Shown: positions 6,591 to 13,275 of the stretch, piece by piece
How the letters are laid out: each line of letters begins with the position of its first letter
How positions within the stretch are numbered: position 1 is the first letter of the stretch
Assembly: GCA_012515885.1 (NCBI GenBank)
Contig: JAAYXN010000254.1
Location: 1-16,904 of the forward strand
Direction: 5' to 3'
DNA from: Rhodococcus sp. (in: high G+C Gram-positive bacteria)
GTDB taxonomy: Bacteria > Actinomycetota > Actinomycetes > Mycobacteriales > Mycobacteriaceae
Length of the DNA: 16,904 bases
Program-made: the position numbers and the translations under genes
Notes under the pieces: model-generated
What the model was told of the DNA's origin: nothing
The model's input: the letters and a program-made list of their open reading frames with translations, nothing else
Databases searched by the model: none

Positions 6591-7078
6591 GTGGCGAAGG
6601 ACTACCGCAACTACAGATCGCGGACGCACAGGGACTGAAGCTCGCGATCGTCGCGGGCAGTTGGCACGCAGAGATTTCGCAGGCACTCATCGAGGGTGCA
6701 CGCCGCACGGCAGCGGAAGCGGGAATCACCGATGCCACTGAGGTCCGCGTTGCCGGGGCAATCGAACTGCCCGTCGTTGTCCAGGAACTCGCACGCACCC
6801 ACGACGCTGTCGTTGCACTGGGCGTCGTCATCCGCGGCGGCACACCGCATTTCGAGTATGTCTGTGATTCGGTGACAGCCGGTCTGACCCGCATCGCACT
6901 GGATCAGAGCACCCCGGTAGGAAACGGTGTGCTCACCACCGATACCGAGCAGCAAGCTCGTGACCGTGCTGGCCTGCCCGGATCCACTGAAGACAAGGGT
7001 GCAGAAGCCTGCGCTGCCGCGCTCGACACCGCCGTCACCCTGCGGGCGCTGCGCGTGAAGTTCGGTACCGGACAGTGA
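6587..7078 (+). CDS. ribH: 6,7-dimethyl-8-ribityllumazine synthase (riboflavin synthase beta subunit)
   Basis: RibH condenses the RibD-derived pyrimidinedione with dihydroxybutanone phosphate to make the lumazine that RibE uses; family members form pentamers or icosahedral shells. The 163-residue protein shows AGSWHAEIS (23-31, substrate-stacking W26), VAGAIELP (55-62), ALGVVIRGGTPHFEYV (77-92, with active-site H88), PVGNGVLTTDTEQQARDRAG and DKGAEACAAAL. The GTG start overlaps the ribBA stop by 4 bases, with GGAGGG (6576-6581) just upstream. The stop in turn overlaps a GTG of the next gene. The overlap with ribBA matters for stoichiometry, because RibH takes one product of each side of the pathway. 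Confidence 0.97.
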   Translation: MSGEGLPQLQIADAQGLKLAIVAGSWHAEISQALIEGARRTAAEAGITDATEVRVAGAIELPVVVQELARTHDAVVALGVVIRGGTPHFEYVCDSVTAGLTRIALDQSTPVGNGVLTTDTEQQARDRAGLPGSTEDKGAEACAAALDTAVTLRALRVKFGTGQ

Positions 7079-7581
7079 CCCGGGAAACTGGGATGGGCAC
7101 TGATCTTCCTGCCGGTCAGTCTTCGGATGAGGCTCAACCTTCTGGCGAGACGTGGGAGCTGATCGCGCGTCCGAAGAAGACCGCGCGGTACGCGATCGCT
7201 ACGGCTGTGGTGTTGGTAGTCATCCACTTCGGTCTGGCAATCACCCTGGCAAGGGAATCGACCGGGGTGTATTTCCGGGCGTCTGACCAGATCGCGATGG
7301 CCGGTATTGGGCTCTTCCTCGCCGGACTCGTGCTGCTACTGACCCGTCCCCGGCTGCGGGTCTCTGCCCGCGGTATCGGCGTACGCAACGTGCTGACTGA
7401 ACGCATCGTCGACTGGGACCTGGCGCTAGGGCTGTCGTTCCCTGATGGTGCCGCTTGGGCGCGTATCGAACTGCCCGACGACGAGTTCATCCCCATTATG
7501 GCGATCCAAGCCAATGACCGTGAACATGCGGTAGAAGCGGTCCGTCGATTCCGGGATGCACAGGCCCGCTGGGGCGAATAG
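7075..7581 (+). CDS. PH-domain-containing membrane protein (Rv1417-like, function unknown)
   Basis: A 168-residue protein. The N-terminal 35 residues are hydrophilic. Two hydrophobic segments follow (about 39-59 and 72-90), then a soluble C-terminal region (about 91-165, starting RPRLRVSARGIGVRNVL and ending HAVEAVRRFRDAQARWG) with the pattern of bacterial PH-like domains. This combination follows ribH in M. tuberculosis too (Rv1416-Rv1417, as I recall that genome), so the linkage is conserved. A molecular function is not known and none is assigned. The start at GTG 7075 overlaps the ribH stop as GTGA; ATG 7093, six codons in, is an alternative, and neither has a strong ribosome-binding site. 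It may be translationally coupled to ribH. Confidence 0.85.
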   Translation: MTRETGMGTDLPAGQSSDEAQPSGETWELIARPKKTARYAIATAVVLVVIHFGLAITLARESTGVYFRASDQIAMAGIGLFLAGLVLLLTRPRLRVSARGIGVRNVLTERIVDWDLALGLSFPDGAAWARIELPDDEFIPIMAIQANDREHAVEAVRRFRDAQARWGE

Positions 7582-7644
7582 ACACGGGGGACTAGGCCGC
7601 GGGGGCAGGCACAGCGGGGCAGGCCGACCTGTTCGTAGCTTGTC

Positions 7645-7664
7645 GCCCCGATGACTGTCGGGGC
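7645..7664 (+). terminator. Hairpin before uvrC, possible terminator of the rib unit
   Basis: GCCCCGA (7645-7651) pairs perfectly with TCGGGGC (7658-7664) around TGACTG. It lies 63 bases after the PH-domain gene stop and 19 bases before uvrC. No T-run follows, so termination is inferred from position and GC-rich pairing only. Confidence 0.4.
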
Positions 7665-7671
7665 ATGCGGC

Positions 7672-7677
7672 TAACGT
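7672..7677 (+). promoter_or_regulatory. Candidate -10 box for uvrC (leaderless)
   Basis: TAACGT ends 6 bases before the uvrC GTG at 7684, which would put the transcription start on that GTG. GGAGG at 7678-7682 is too close to the start to act as a ribosome-binding site, which favours a leaderless reading. No clear -35 is seen; the -35 position falls in or next to the hairpin. Confidence 0.45.
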
Positions 7678-7683
7678 GGAGGG

Positions 7684-9867
7684 GTGCCTGATCCCTCGAC
7701 GTACCGGCCGCCGGTCGGAACCATCCCGACCGGCCCCGGGGTGTACAAGTTTCGCGACCCCCACGGGCGCGTTATCTATGTCGGCAAAGCTAAAAACTTG
7801 CGGTCGCGACTCACCTCATATTTCGCTGACATCGGCGGACTGCACCCGCGCACACGCCAAATGGTCACAACGGCCGCCAGTGTCGAGTGGACGGTTGTTG
7901 GTACTGAGGTAGAAGCACTCCAACTCGAATACAACTGGATCAAAGAGTTCGATCCACGATTTAACGTCCGCTATCGCGACGATAAGTCGTACCCGGTTAT
8001 TGCCGTCACTCTGGCGGAGGAGTTTCCGCGACTTTTCGTGTACCGCGGTCCCCGGCGTAAAGGGGTGCGCTACTTCGGCCCGTACTCGCATGCATGGGCC
8101 ATACGAGAAACCCTCGATCTGCTGCTACGGGTGTTTCCCGCACGTACCTGTTCGGCGGGAGTATTCAAGCGGCACTCCCAGATTGGGCGTCCGTGCCTAC
8201 TCGGATACATCGACAAGTGTTCAGCGCCGTGCGTGGGACGCGTCAGTGCCAGCGAACACCGTCAGATCGTTGACGACTTCTGCGACTTCTTGTCCGGCAA
8301 GACAGATCGTTTGGTGCGCGAACTGGAACAGCGCATGCAGGCCGCGTCAGAGGATCTCGATTTTGAGACGGCCGCGCGGCTGCGCGATGACATTCAAGCG
8401 CTGCGCCGCGCACTGGAAAAGCAGGCAGTTGTGCTCGGTGACGGTACAGATGCCGACATCGTCGCATTCGCGACCGACGAACTGGAAGCTGCGGTACAGG
8501 TATTTCATGTGCGAGGTGGACGTGTCCGCGGCCAACGAGGCTGGGTGGTGGAAAAGGCAGGCGAGGTGATTGAGCGCGCTGAGGGCGCGGGCGACACTGA
8601 GACCTTTGATACTGAAAGTGTCGACACCGATGATGCTGGTCCATCGGAACTGTCCCTGCTGGTAGAGCAGTTTTTAACCCAGTTTTACGGGGAGCAGGCA
8701 ACACTGGCTGGGGCATCGGAGAATGGCGCGGGCGGCGAACGCGGTTCGGGCGAGATCGTGGTTCCGCGCGAAGTGTTGGTGCCGGCGCTACCCCCAGACC
8801 CGGAGAAGGTCACGGAATTTCTTAGCGAGCTGCGCGGCTCCTCGGTGAGTGTTCGGGTGCCTCAGCGTGGCGACAAGAAGGCTCTCGCAGAGACGGTGCA
8901 GCGCAATGCCGCCGAGGCGCTCACTCAGCACAAGCTGCGCCGAGCTGGCGACTTCACATCCAGATCTGCTGCGCTACAAGGTATTCAAGAGGCTCTTGAT
9001 CTGGACATGGCGCCGCTACGGATTGAATGCGTCGACATTAGCCACGTCCAGGGCACTGATGTTGTCGCGTCGCTGGTGGTGTTCGAAGACGGGTTGCCCC
9101 GCAAATCCGACTACCGCCACTACTCGATCCGAGAGGCGGCAGGCGATGGCCGCTCCGACGACGTGGCGAGCATCGCGGAAGTCACAAGGCGACGGTTCCT
9201 CCGCCACAACCGCGACCTCGCTGCGATGCGGGCTAGTCATGGCGAAGAGGCGCCAGGCGCGGAACCCGTGCAGGAATACCAGGAATACTCAGCCAACGGG
9301 GCAGGCGAGGCGGCAGAAGCTGGGGGACCGGCAGCGGCGATCGATCCGAAGACCGGCCGTCCACGACGGTTCGCGTACCCGCCGAACCTGTACGTGGTCG
9401 ATGGCGGCGCGCCGCAGGTAGCGGCAGCCGCGGCGGTGCTCGACGAGCTGGAGGTCACTGATGTTGCCGTGATTGGCCTGGCCAAACGGCTCGAAGAGGT
9501 GTGGGTTCCGGGCGAAGAAGACCCGGTGATTCTTCCCCGCACCAGCGAATCTCTCTACCTTCTGCAGCGAATCCGCGACGAAGCACACCGTTTCGCAATC
9601 ACCTTTCACCGCAGTAAGCGCTCCCGCCGAATGACAGCCTCGGCGCTCGACGGGGTGCGCGGGTTGGGTGAATCTCGTCGCACCGCGCTGGTCAAACACT
9701 TCGGTTCGGTAGCCAAACTCAAGGACGCTTCGATCGAGGAGATCACCGAGGTCCCGGGGATCGGCGTCGCTACCGCCACGGCAGTATTAGAGGTACTACG
9801 AGGCAGCGATTCGGCTGCACCAGGGGCCGCCGTGGGGGATGATGGGGCGGAATTTGTTGCAGACTAG
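7684..9867 (+). CDS. uvrC: Excinuclease ABC subunit C
   Basis: UvrC makes both incisions around DNA damage after recruitment by UvrB. The 727-residue protein has, in order: a GIY-YIG nuclease domain (about 13-95, GVYKFRD, VIYVGKAKNLRSRL and the acidic EVEALQLE at 75-82) for the 3' cut; a Cys-rich region with RPCLLGYIDKCSAPC; a UVR helix pair (204-245) that binds UvrB; an RNase H-like domain with D451 (CVDISHVQG), D573 (VVDGG) and H635 (DEAHRFAITFHR), matching the family Asp-Asp-His triad for the 5' cut; and a tandem helix-hairpin-helix DNA-binding tail (about 657-705). It is longer than the roughly 610 residues of E. coli UvrC because of acidic or Gly/Ala-rich insertions at about 300-319, 343-357 and 518-560. 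GTG 7684 is chosen for fit to the family N-terminus and the -10 box upstream. Confidence 0.97.
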   Translation: MPDPSTYRPPVGTIPTGPGVYKFRDPHGRVIYVGKAKNLRSRLTSYFADIGGLHPRTRQMVTTAASVEWTVVGTEVEALQLEYNWIKEFDPRFNVRYRDDKSYPVIAVTLAEEFPRLFVYRGPRRKGVRYFGPYSHAWAIRETLDLLLRVFPARTCSAGVFKRHSQIGRPCLLGYIDKCSAPCVGRVSASEHRQIVDDFCDFLSGKTDRLVRELEQRMQAASEDLDFETAARLRDDIQALRRALEKQAVVLGDGTDADIVAFATDELEAAVQVFHVRGGRVRGQRGWVVEKAGEVIERAEGAGDTETFDTESVDTDDAGPSELSLLVEQFLTQFYGEQATLAGASENGAGGERGSGEIVVPREVLVPALPPDPEKVTEFLSELRGSSVSVRVPQRGDKKALAETVQRNAAEALTQHKLRRAGDFTSRSAALQGIQEALDLDMAPLRIECVDISHVQGTDVVASLVVFEDGLPRKSDYRHYSIREAAGDGRSDDVASIAEVTRRRFLRHNRDLAAMRASHGEEAPGAEPVQEYQEYSANGAGEAAEAGGPAAAIDPKTGRPRRFAYPPNLYVVDGGAPQVAAAAAVLDELEVTDVAVIGLAKRLEEVWVPGEEDPVILPRTSESLYLLQRIRDEAHRFAITFHRSKRSRRMTASALDGVRGLGESRRTALVKHFGSVAKLKDASIEEITEVPGIGVATATAVLEVLRGSDSAAPGAAVGDDGAEFVAD

Positions 9868-9906
9868 GTCTTGACAGCATCAGATGCAGACTGCGTCTTG
9901 ACAGCA
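9858..9906 (+). repeat. Two 22-bp tandem direct repeats over the uvrC stop
   Basis: TGCAGACTAGGTCTTGACAG and two more bases (9858-9879) recur at 9885-9906 with 20 of 22 positions identical and a 27-base period. Each unit contains TTGACA, the -35 consensus, at 9871-9876 and 9898-9903, but I find no matching -10 at 16-19 bases. The uvrC TAG (9865-9867) lies inside the first unit. Between the units GCATC-A-GATGC is a small odd palindrome. This may be a recent duplication or a paired binding site ahead of rapZ. Confidence 0.7.
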
Positions 9907-9957
9907 CCGTATTAGTGCAGCAGCAAACTCGATAGACGGGACCAGGAAGGTAGGTCA

Positions 9958-10899
9958 GTGCGTTCAGTGAATGATTCGGTGGGCAATGACCAGGTGGGTA
10001 GCGATCGGGTAGGGGAGCGAGAGGGTCGTCCCATGGAGTTTCTTCTGGTCACAGGACTGTCCGGTGCGGGTCTGCGCACCGCAGCGCGCTCACTGGAGGA
10101 CCTGGGTTGGTACGTCGCCGATAACCTGCCGCCCAAGCTGATTTCTCGCATGGTGGATTTGACGCTCGAATCCGATTCGCCGGTCGATCGACTGGCCGTG
10201 GTTATTGACGTGCGCAGCAGGCTGTTCTCAGGGGATTTGGGTTGGGTGCTCAAAGAACTTGAAGAAAAGCCCATCCGCACACGGGTGCTGTACCTCGACG
10301 CCTCCAACGACGTCCTCATCCGCCGTTTTGAGCAGGTACGACGGTCCCATCCGTTGCAGTACGACGGCATTGACGGCACCCTGTCCGAGGGTATTGCGGC
10401 GGAGCGGGATCAGCTGGCGCCGGTCAAAGCGGCCGCTGACCTGGTCGTTGATACATCAGCGTTGGAGGCGCACCAGCTTCGGCATCGGATCGAGGACGCC
10501 TTCGGTACTGCCGACAACATGACCATCCAGGTCACCGTGCAATCTTTCGGGTTCAAGTACGGTCTTCCGACAGACGCAGACCTCGTGTGCGATGTGCGGT
10601 TCCTGCCGAATCCGCATTGGATCGCGGAACTGCGTCCGAAGACGGGCCAGTCGGAGCCGGTCCGCGACTACGTTTTGTCGCAGGATGGCGCGCTGGACTA
10701 TTTGAACACCTATCATCACGTGCTGGACTTGACGGTTACCGGATATCGTCGGGAGGGAAAACGGTACATGACGATCGCGGTCGGTTGCACTGGCGGAAAA
10801 CACCGCAGTGTTGCGATGTCGGAAGCACTTGCGGACCAGCTCAGCGGTGATCCGGGACTGTCGGTGCGGGTTGTCCACCGCGATTTGGGTCGCGAATGA
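9958..10899 (+). CDS. rapZ: RapZ-family nucleotide-binding protein (YvcJ-like)
   Basis: A 313-residue P-loop protein of the RapZ/YvcJ family. In E. coli RapZ is an RNA-binding adaptor that controls amino-sugar synthesis; the role in actinobacteria is not settled, so only the family is assigned. The P-loop region reads TGLSGAGLRTAAR (32-44), then the conserved LEDLGWYVADNLPPKLI. The C-terminal domain has SFGFKYGLP, DVRFLPNP and the signature GCTGGKHRSV (276-285). The position of the usual Walker Lys/Arg is Leu39, with Arg at 40. Residues 1-25 are a variable hydrophilic lead. GTG 9958 is favoured by AGGAAGG (9944-9950) 7 bases upstream; ATG 10033 is an internal alternative that would remove that lead. 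The stop overlaps the yvcK start as ATGA, forming the rapZ-yvcK-whiA trio typical of Gram-positive bacteria. Confidence 0.94.
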   Translation: MRSVNDSVGNDQVGSDRVGEREGRPMEFLLVTGLSGAGLRTAARSLEDLGWYVADNLPPKLISRMVDLTLESDSPVDRLAVVIDVRSRLFSGDLGWVLKELEEKPIRTRVLYLDASNDVLIRRFEQVRRSHPLQYDGIDGTLSEGIAAERDQLAPVKAAADLVVDTSALEAHQLRHRIEDAFGTADNMTIQVTVQSFGFKYGLPTDADLVCDVRFLPNPHWIAELRPKTGQSEPVRDYVLSQDGALDYLNTYHHVLDLTVTGYRREGKRYMTIAVGCTGGKHRSVAMSEALADQLSGDPGLSVRVVHRDLGRE

Positions 10900-12062
10900 C
10901 AGCGGAATCGGAAGCCTCCAGCGCGGCCGCGTCTTCTGGGGTCGCACCGGCTGTGGCCGCACCCTCTGTAGTGGCACTGGGTGGCGGGCACGGTCTGTAC
11001 GCGACGCTCAGCGCGGTCCGACAGTTCTCCCGGTATGTGACGGCGGTAGTCACCGTCGCCGACGACGGTGGATCGTCGGGGCGTTTGCGCGCTGAACTCG
11101 GTGTCATACCGCCGGGAGATTTGCGTATGGCGCTCGCAGCATTGGCTGCGGACGATCCCGCATTGACCAGTTGGACGCAGACGGTGCAGCACCGGTTCGG
11201 TGGTGTCGGAGCGCTCGCTGGGCATTCGGTGGGAAACCTCATCCTTGCCGGCCTCACCGAAGTTCTTGGTGATCCCGTGGCGGCTCTAGACGAGGTGGCC
11301 GCGCTGCTGCGTATCAACGGTCGGGTGGTGCCGATGTCGCCGATCGCGCTCGATATCGAGGCGGACGTTCAGGGGCTTGAAGCCGATCCCCGGGTCAGTC
11401 GCTGTATTCGTGGACAGGTTGCCGTAGCCACCACGCCCGGCAAGGTCCGCCGCGTGCGGCTACTTCCCGCGAACCCTCCAGCGTGCCCGGATGCACTGGC
11501 GGCGATCGACAACGCTGACATGGTGGTCCTCGGTCCCGGATCGTGGTTTTCCAGCGTCATTCCCCACGTTCTTGTCCCCGAGCTCCTTGCCACGTTGACG
11601 GCAACAACAGCGCGAAAAGTGTTGGTGCTCAATCTCGCACCGGAACCGGGCGAAACAGCAGGCTTCTCGGCCGAGCGACATCTGCATGTACTGTCGCAAC
11701 ACGCGCCACAGTTGGGCGTCGACTATGTGCTTGTCGATTCCACCACTGTCCCGCAGGGGCGCGAACGTGAACACCTCGCGCGTGCCGCAGCAAGTCTGGG
11801 TGCCCAAGTCATTTACGCGGACGTTGCTCAACGTAAGAACGCAGCCAGCGACGACGGGGCTTGCGAGCATCGGGTGCATACCCATGACGCCAGCAAACTC
11901 GCGGTCGCGCTACACGCATTGTGGACGGCGCAGCCTCAACAGCCCACACCCGATATAAATGCGGCTACGCCTGAGTCAGATGCGGCTTCGCCGGGCGCGG
12001 CGCGAATCAACGACCACGTGCATACGCATGCGCAGGAAAGGGAGAACGCCTCGTGGCGATGA
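10896..12062 (+). CDS. yvcK: YvcK/CuvA-family protein (CofD-like fold, gluconeogenesis factor family)
   Basis: A 388-residue member of the YvcK family. Members bind UDP-sugars and are needed for normal cell wall and shape on gluconeogenic carbon in Bacillus; mycobacterial CuvA has a similar role. The core (about 24-345) shows VVALGGGHGL (25-34), TVADDGGSSGRLR (53-65), PPGDLR (72-77), GHSVGNLILAGLTE and VVLGPGSWFSSVIPHVLV, the family's substrate-binding loops. The first 23 residues and the last 40 or so (Pro/Ala/Ser/His-rich, ending NDHVHTHAQERENASWR) are low-complexity and probably disordered. ATG 10896 overlaps the rapZ stop by 4 bases. The 3' end overlaps whiA by 10 bases and supplies the whiA ribosome-binding site. 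Confidence 0.94.
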   Translation: MTAESEASSAAASSGVAPAVAAPSVVALGGGHGLYATLSAVRQFSRYVTAVVTVADDGGSSGRLRAELGVIPPGDLRMALAALAADDPALTSWTQTVQHRFGGVGALAGHSVGNLILAGLTEVLGDPVAALDEVAALLRINGRVVPMSPIALDIEADVQGLEADPRVSRCIRGQVAVATTPGKVRRVRLLPANPPACPDALAAIDNADMVVLGPGSWFSSVIPHVLVPELLATLTATTARKVLVLNLAPEPGETAGFSAERHLHVLSQHAPQLGVDYVLVDSTTVPQGREREHLARAAASLGAQVIYADVAQRKNAASDDGACEHRVHTHDASKLAVALHALWTAQPQQPTPDINAATPESDAASPGAARINDHVHTHAQERENASWR

Positions 12063-13036
12063 CAGCGGAGGTCAAAGACGAGTTAAGCCGCCTCTCGGTG
12101 ACTCAGGTCAGTTGCCGCAAGGCGGAGGTCTCGTCACTCCTGCGGTTCGCAGGTGGCCTACATATCGTGGCATCTCGGGTGGTTGTTGAAGCCGAGGTCG
12201 ATCTCGGATCGACCGCCCGCAGATTGCGCCGCGAAATTTTCGACCTCTACGGCTATGGCGCTGATGTTCATGTGCTCAGTGCTGGCGGTCTGCGTAAGAG
12301 CGCCCGGTACATCGTGCGGGTCGCCAAGGACGGCGAAGGGCTGGCGCGGCAAACGGGTCTGCTGGATATGCGCGGACGCCCAGTACGTGGTCTTCCCGCA
12401 CAGGTCGTTGGCGGCAGCGTCGGTGACTCCGAGGCAGCGTGGCGCGGTGCGTTCTTGGCGCACGGCTCGCTGACCGAGCCGGGCCGCTCGTCCGCACTCG
12501 AAGTCAGCTGCCCCGGACCGGAAGCGGCTCTGGCGCTGGTGGGTGCCGCGCGCCGTCTCGGTATTTCCGCGAAGGCCCGGGAGGTGCGAGGCACCGACCG
12601 CGTCGTGATCCGCGACGGTGAGGCCATCGGCGCGCTACTGACCAGGATGGGCGCACAGGACACCCGCCTAGTGTGGGAAGAACGCCGCATGCGCCGCGAA
12701 GTGCGGGCAACCGCTAACCGTCTCGCTAACTTTGACGACGCCAACCTGCGTCGCTCGGCGCGGGCAGCTGTCGCGGCAGCAGCGCGTGTGGAACGGGCGC
12801 TCGAGATCCTCGGCGAAGAGGTGCCTGATCACTTGGCAGCGGCAGGACACCTGCGGGTCGAGCACCGGCAGGCGTCCCTCGAAGAACTCGGACAACTGGC
12901 TGACCCGCCGATGACCAAGGATGCGGTTGCGGGTCGTATCCGCAGGTTGCTGTCGATGGCTGATCGCAAAGCGAAAGAACGCGGCATTCCGGACACCGAG
13001 TCCGCGGTCACCGCCGATCTTCTTGACGATGCATAG
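12053..13036 (+). CDS. whiA: Sporulation/cell-division regulator WhiA
   Basis: WhiA is a conserved DNA-binding protein of Gram-positive bacteria. In Streptomyces it works with WhiB in sporulation division, while in non-sporulating actinobacteria its targets are less clear. The 327-residue protein has an N-terminal region (about 1-90), a LAGLIDADG homing-endonuclease-like fold (roughly 95-215, FLAHGSLTEPGRSSALEVSCP and ARRLGISAKAREVRG) without an evident nuclease motif, and a C-terminal helix-turn-helix region (about 220-327) with RLANFDDANLRRSARAA, LRVEHRQASLEELGQLADPP and KDAVAGRIRRLLSMADRKA. GTG 12053 has GGGAG (12040-12044) 8 bases upstream; the ATG at 12059 is less well spaced. It overlaps yvcK by 10 bases, so translation is probably coupled. 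Confidence 0.95.
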   Translation: MAMTAEVKDELSRLSVTQVSCRKAEVSSLLRFAGGLHIVASRVVVEAEVDLGSTARRLRREIFDLYGYGADVHVLSAGGLRKSARYIVRVAKDGEGLARQTGLLDMRGRPVRGLPAQVVGGSVGDSEAAWRGAFLAHGSLTEPGRSSALEVSCPGPEAALALVGAARRLGISAKAREVRGTDRVVIRDGEAIGALLTRMGAQDTRLVWEERRMRREVRATANRLANFDDANLRRSARAAVAAAARVERALEILGEEVPDHLAAAGHLRVEHRQASLEELGQLADPPMTKDAVAGRIRRLLSMADRKAKERGIPDTESAVTADLLDDA

Positions 13037-13068
13037 GTTCAGCAGCCAAATTTCGGCCGCAAAAACAC

Positions 13069-13088
13069 GTGTATGAGACTGGATACAC
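13069..13088 (+). promoter_or_regulatory. 6-8-6 inverted repeat upstream of the gap promoter
   Basis: GTGTAT (13069-13074) and ATACAC (13083-13088) form a perfect 6-bp inverted repeat with an 8-base spacer. It lies about 45 bases before the candidate -10 box of gap. The size and spacing suit a dimeric regulator site. It does not match the GlxR/CRP consensus I know for this group. Confidence 0.3.
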
Positions 13089-13097
13089 ACAGATAGT

Positions 13098-13123
13098 CCC
13101 GGGTGGGTACGCACTTGCCCGGG
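13098..13123 (+). terminator. GC-rich hairpin after whiA, possible terminator
   Basis: CCCGGGTGGGT (13098-13108) pairs with ACTTGCCCGGG (13113-13123) around ACGC, 11 pairs as RNA including three G-U. It is 61 bases after the whiA stop. No T-run follows. It separates the whiA unit from the gap promoter. Confidence 0.45.
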
Positions 13124-13132
13124 CTCGCGCAC

Positions 13133-13138
13133 TAGGGT
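13133..13138 (+). promoter_or_regulatory. Candidate -10 box for the gap operon
   Basis: TAGGGT fits TAnnnT and would start transcription near 13145, giving a leader of about 125 bases before gap. No good -35 is seen. The position is inferred from the pattern and from the hairpin just upstream. Confidence 0.4.
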
Positions 13139-13155
13139 TGAGGTCACATCGACAG

Positions 13156-13275
13156 ATGAACCTCGCATTACGGTGTTGCCCTCATCAGAGAAGGCACCCG
13201 GATCTGGGGCGAAGTGCTATGTCAACGCTGGGTGCGAAACCAGCATGTCAAACATGGGTAAGGAGCCAATTGTGA
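13156..13275 (+). CDS. Candidate 39-codon leader ORF overlapping the gap start
   Basis: ATG 13156 opens a 39-residue reading frame starting MNLALRCCPHQRRHPD, and its TGA (13273-13275) overlaps the gap GTG (13272-13274) as GTGA. It would begin about 11 bases after the predicted transcription start and has no Shine-Dalgarno. An adjacent Cys pair lies at residues 7-8. The frame shows no known domain, and it could be chance in this GC-rich leader. If translated, it would end exactly at gap and could couple to it. It is kept as a candidate, not a confirmed gene. Confidence 0.2.
   Translation: MNLALRCCPHQRRHPDLGRSAMSTLGAKPACQTWVRSQL

Noticed and set aside
9871..9930. TTGACA boxes as a standard promoter of rapZ
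   Set aside because: No -10 hexamer lies 16-19 bases after either box, so they are reported only as part of the repeat.
13173..13271. Longer gap protein (372 residues)
   Set aside because: The added 33 residues match no GAPDH; TAAGGAG is placed for GTG 13272.
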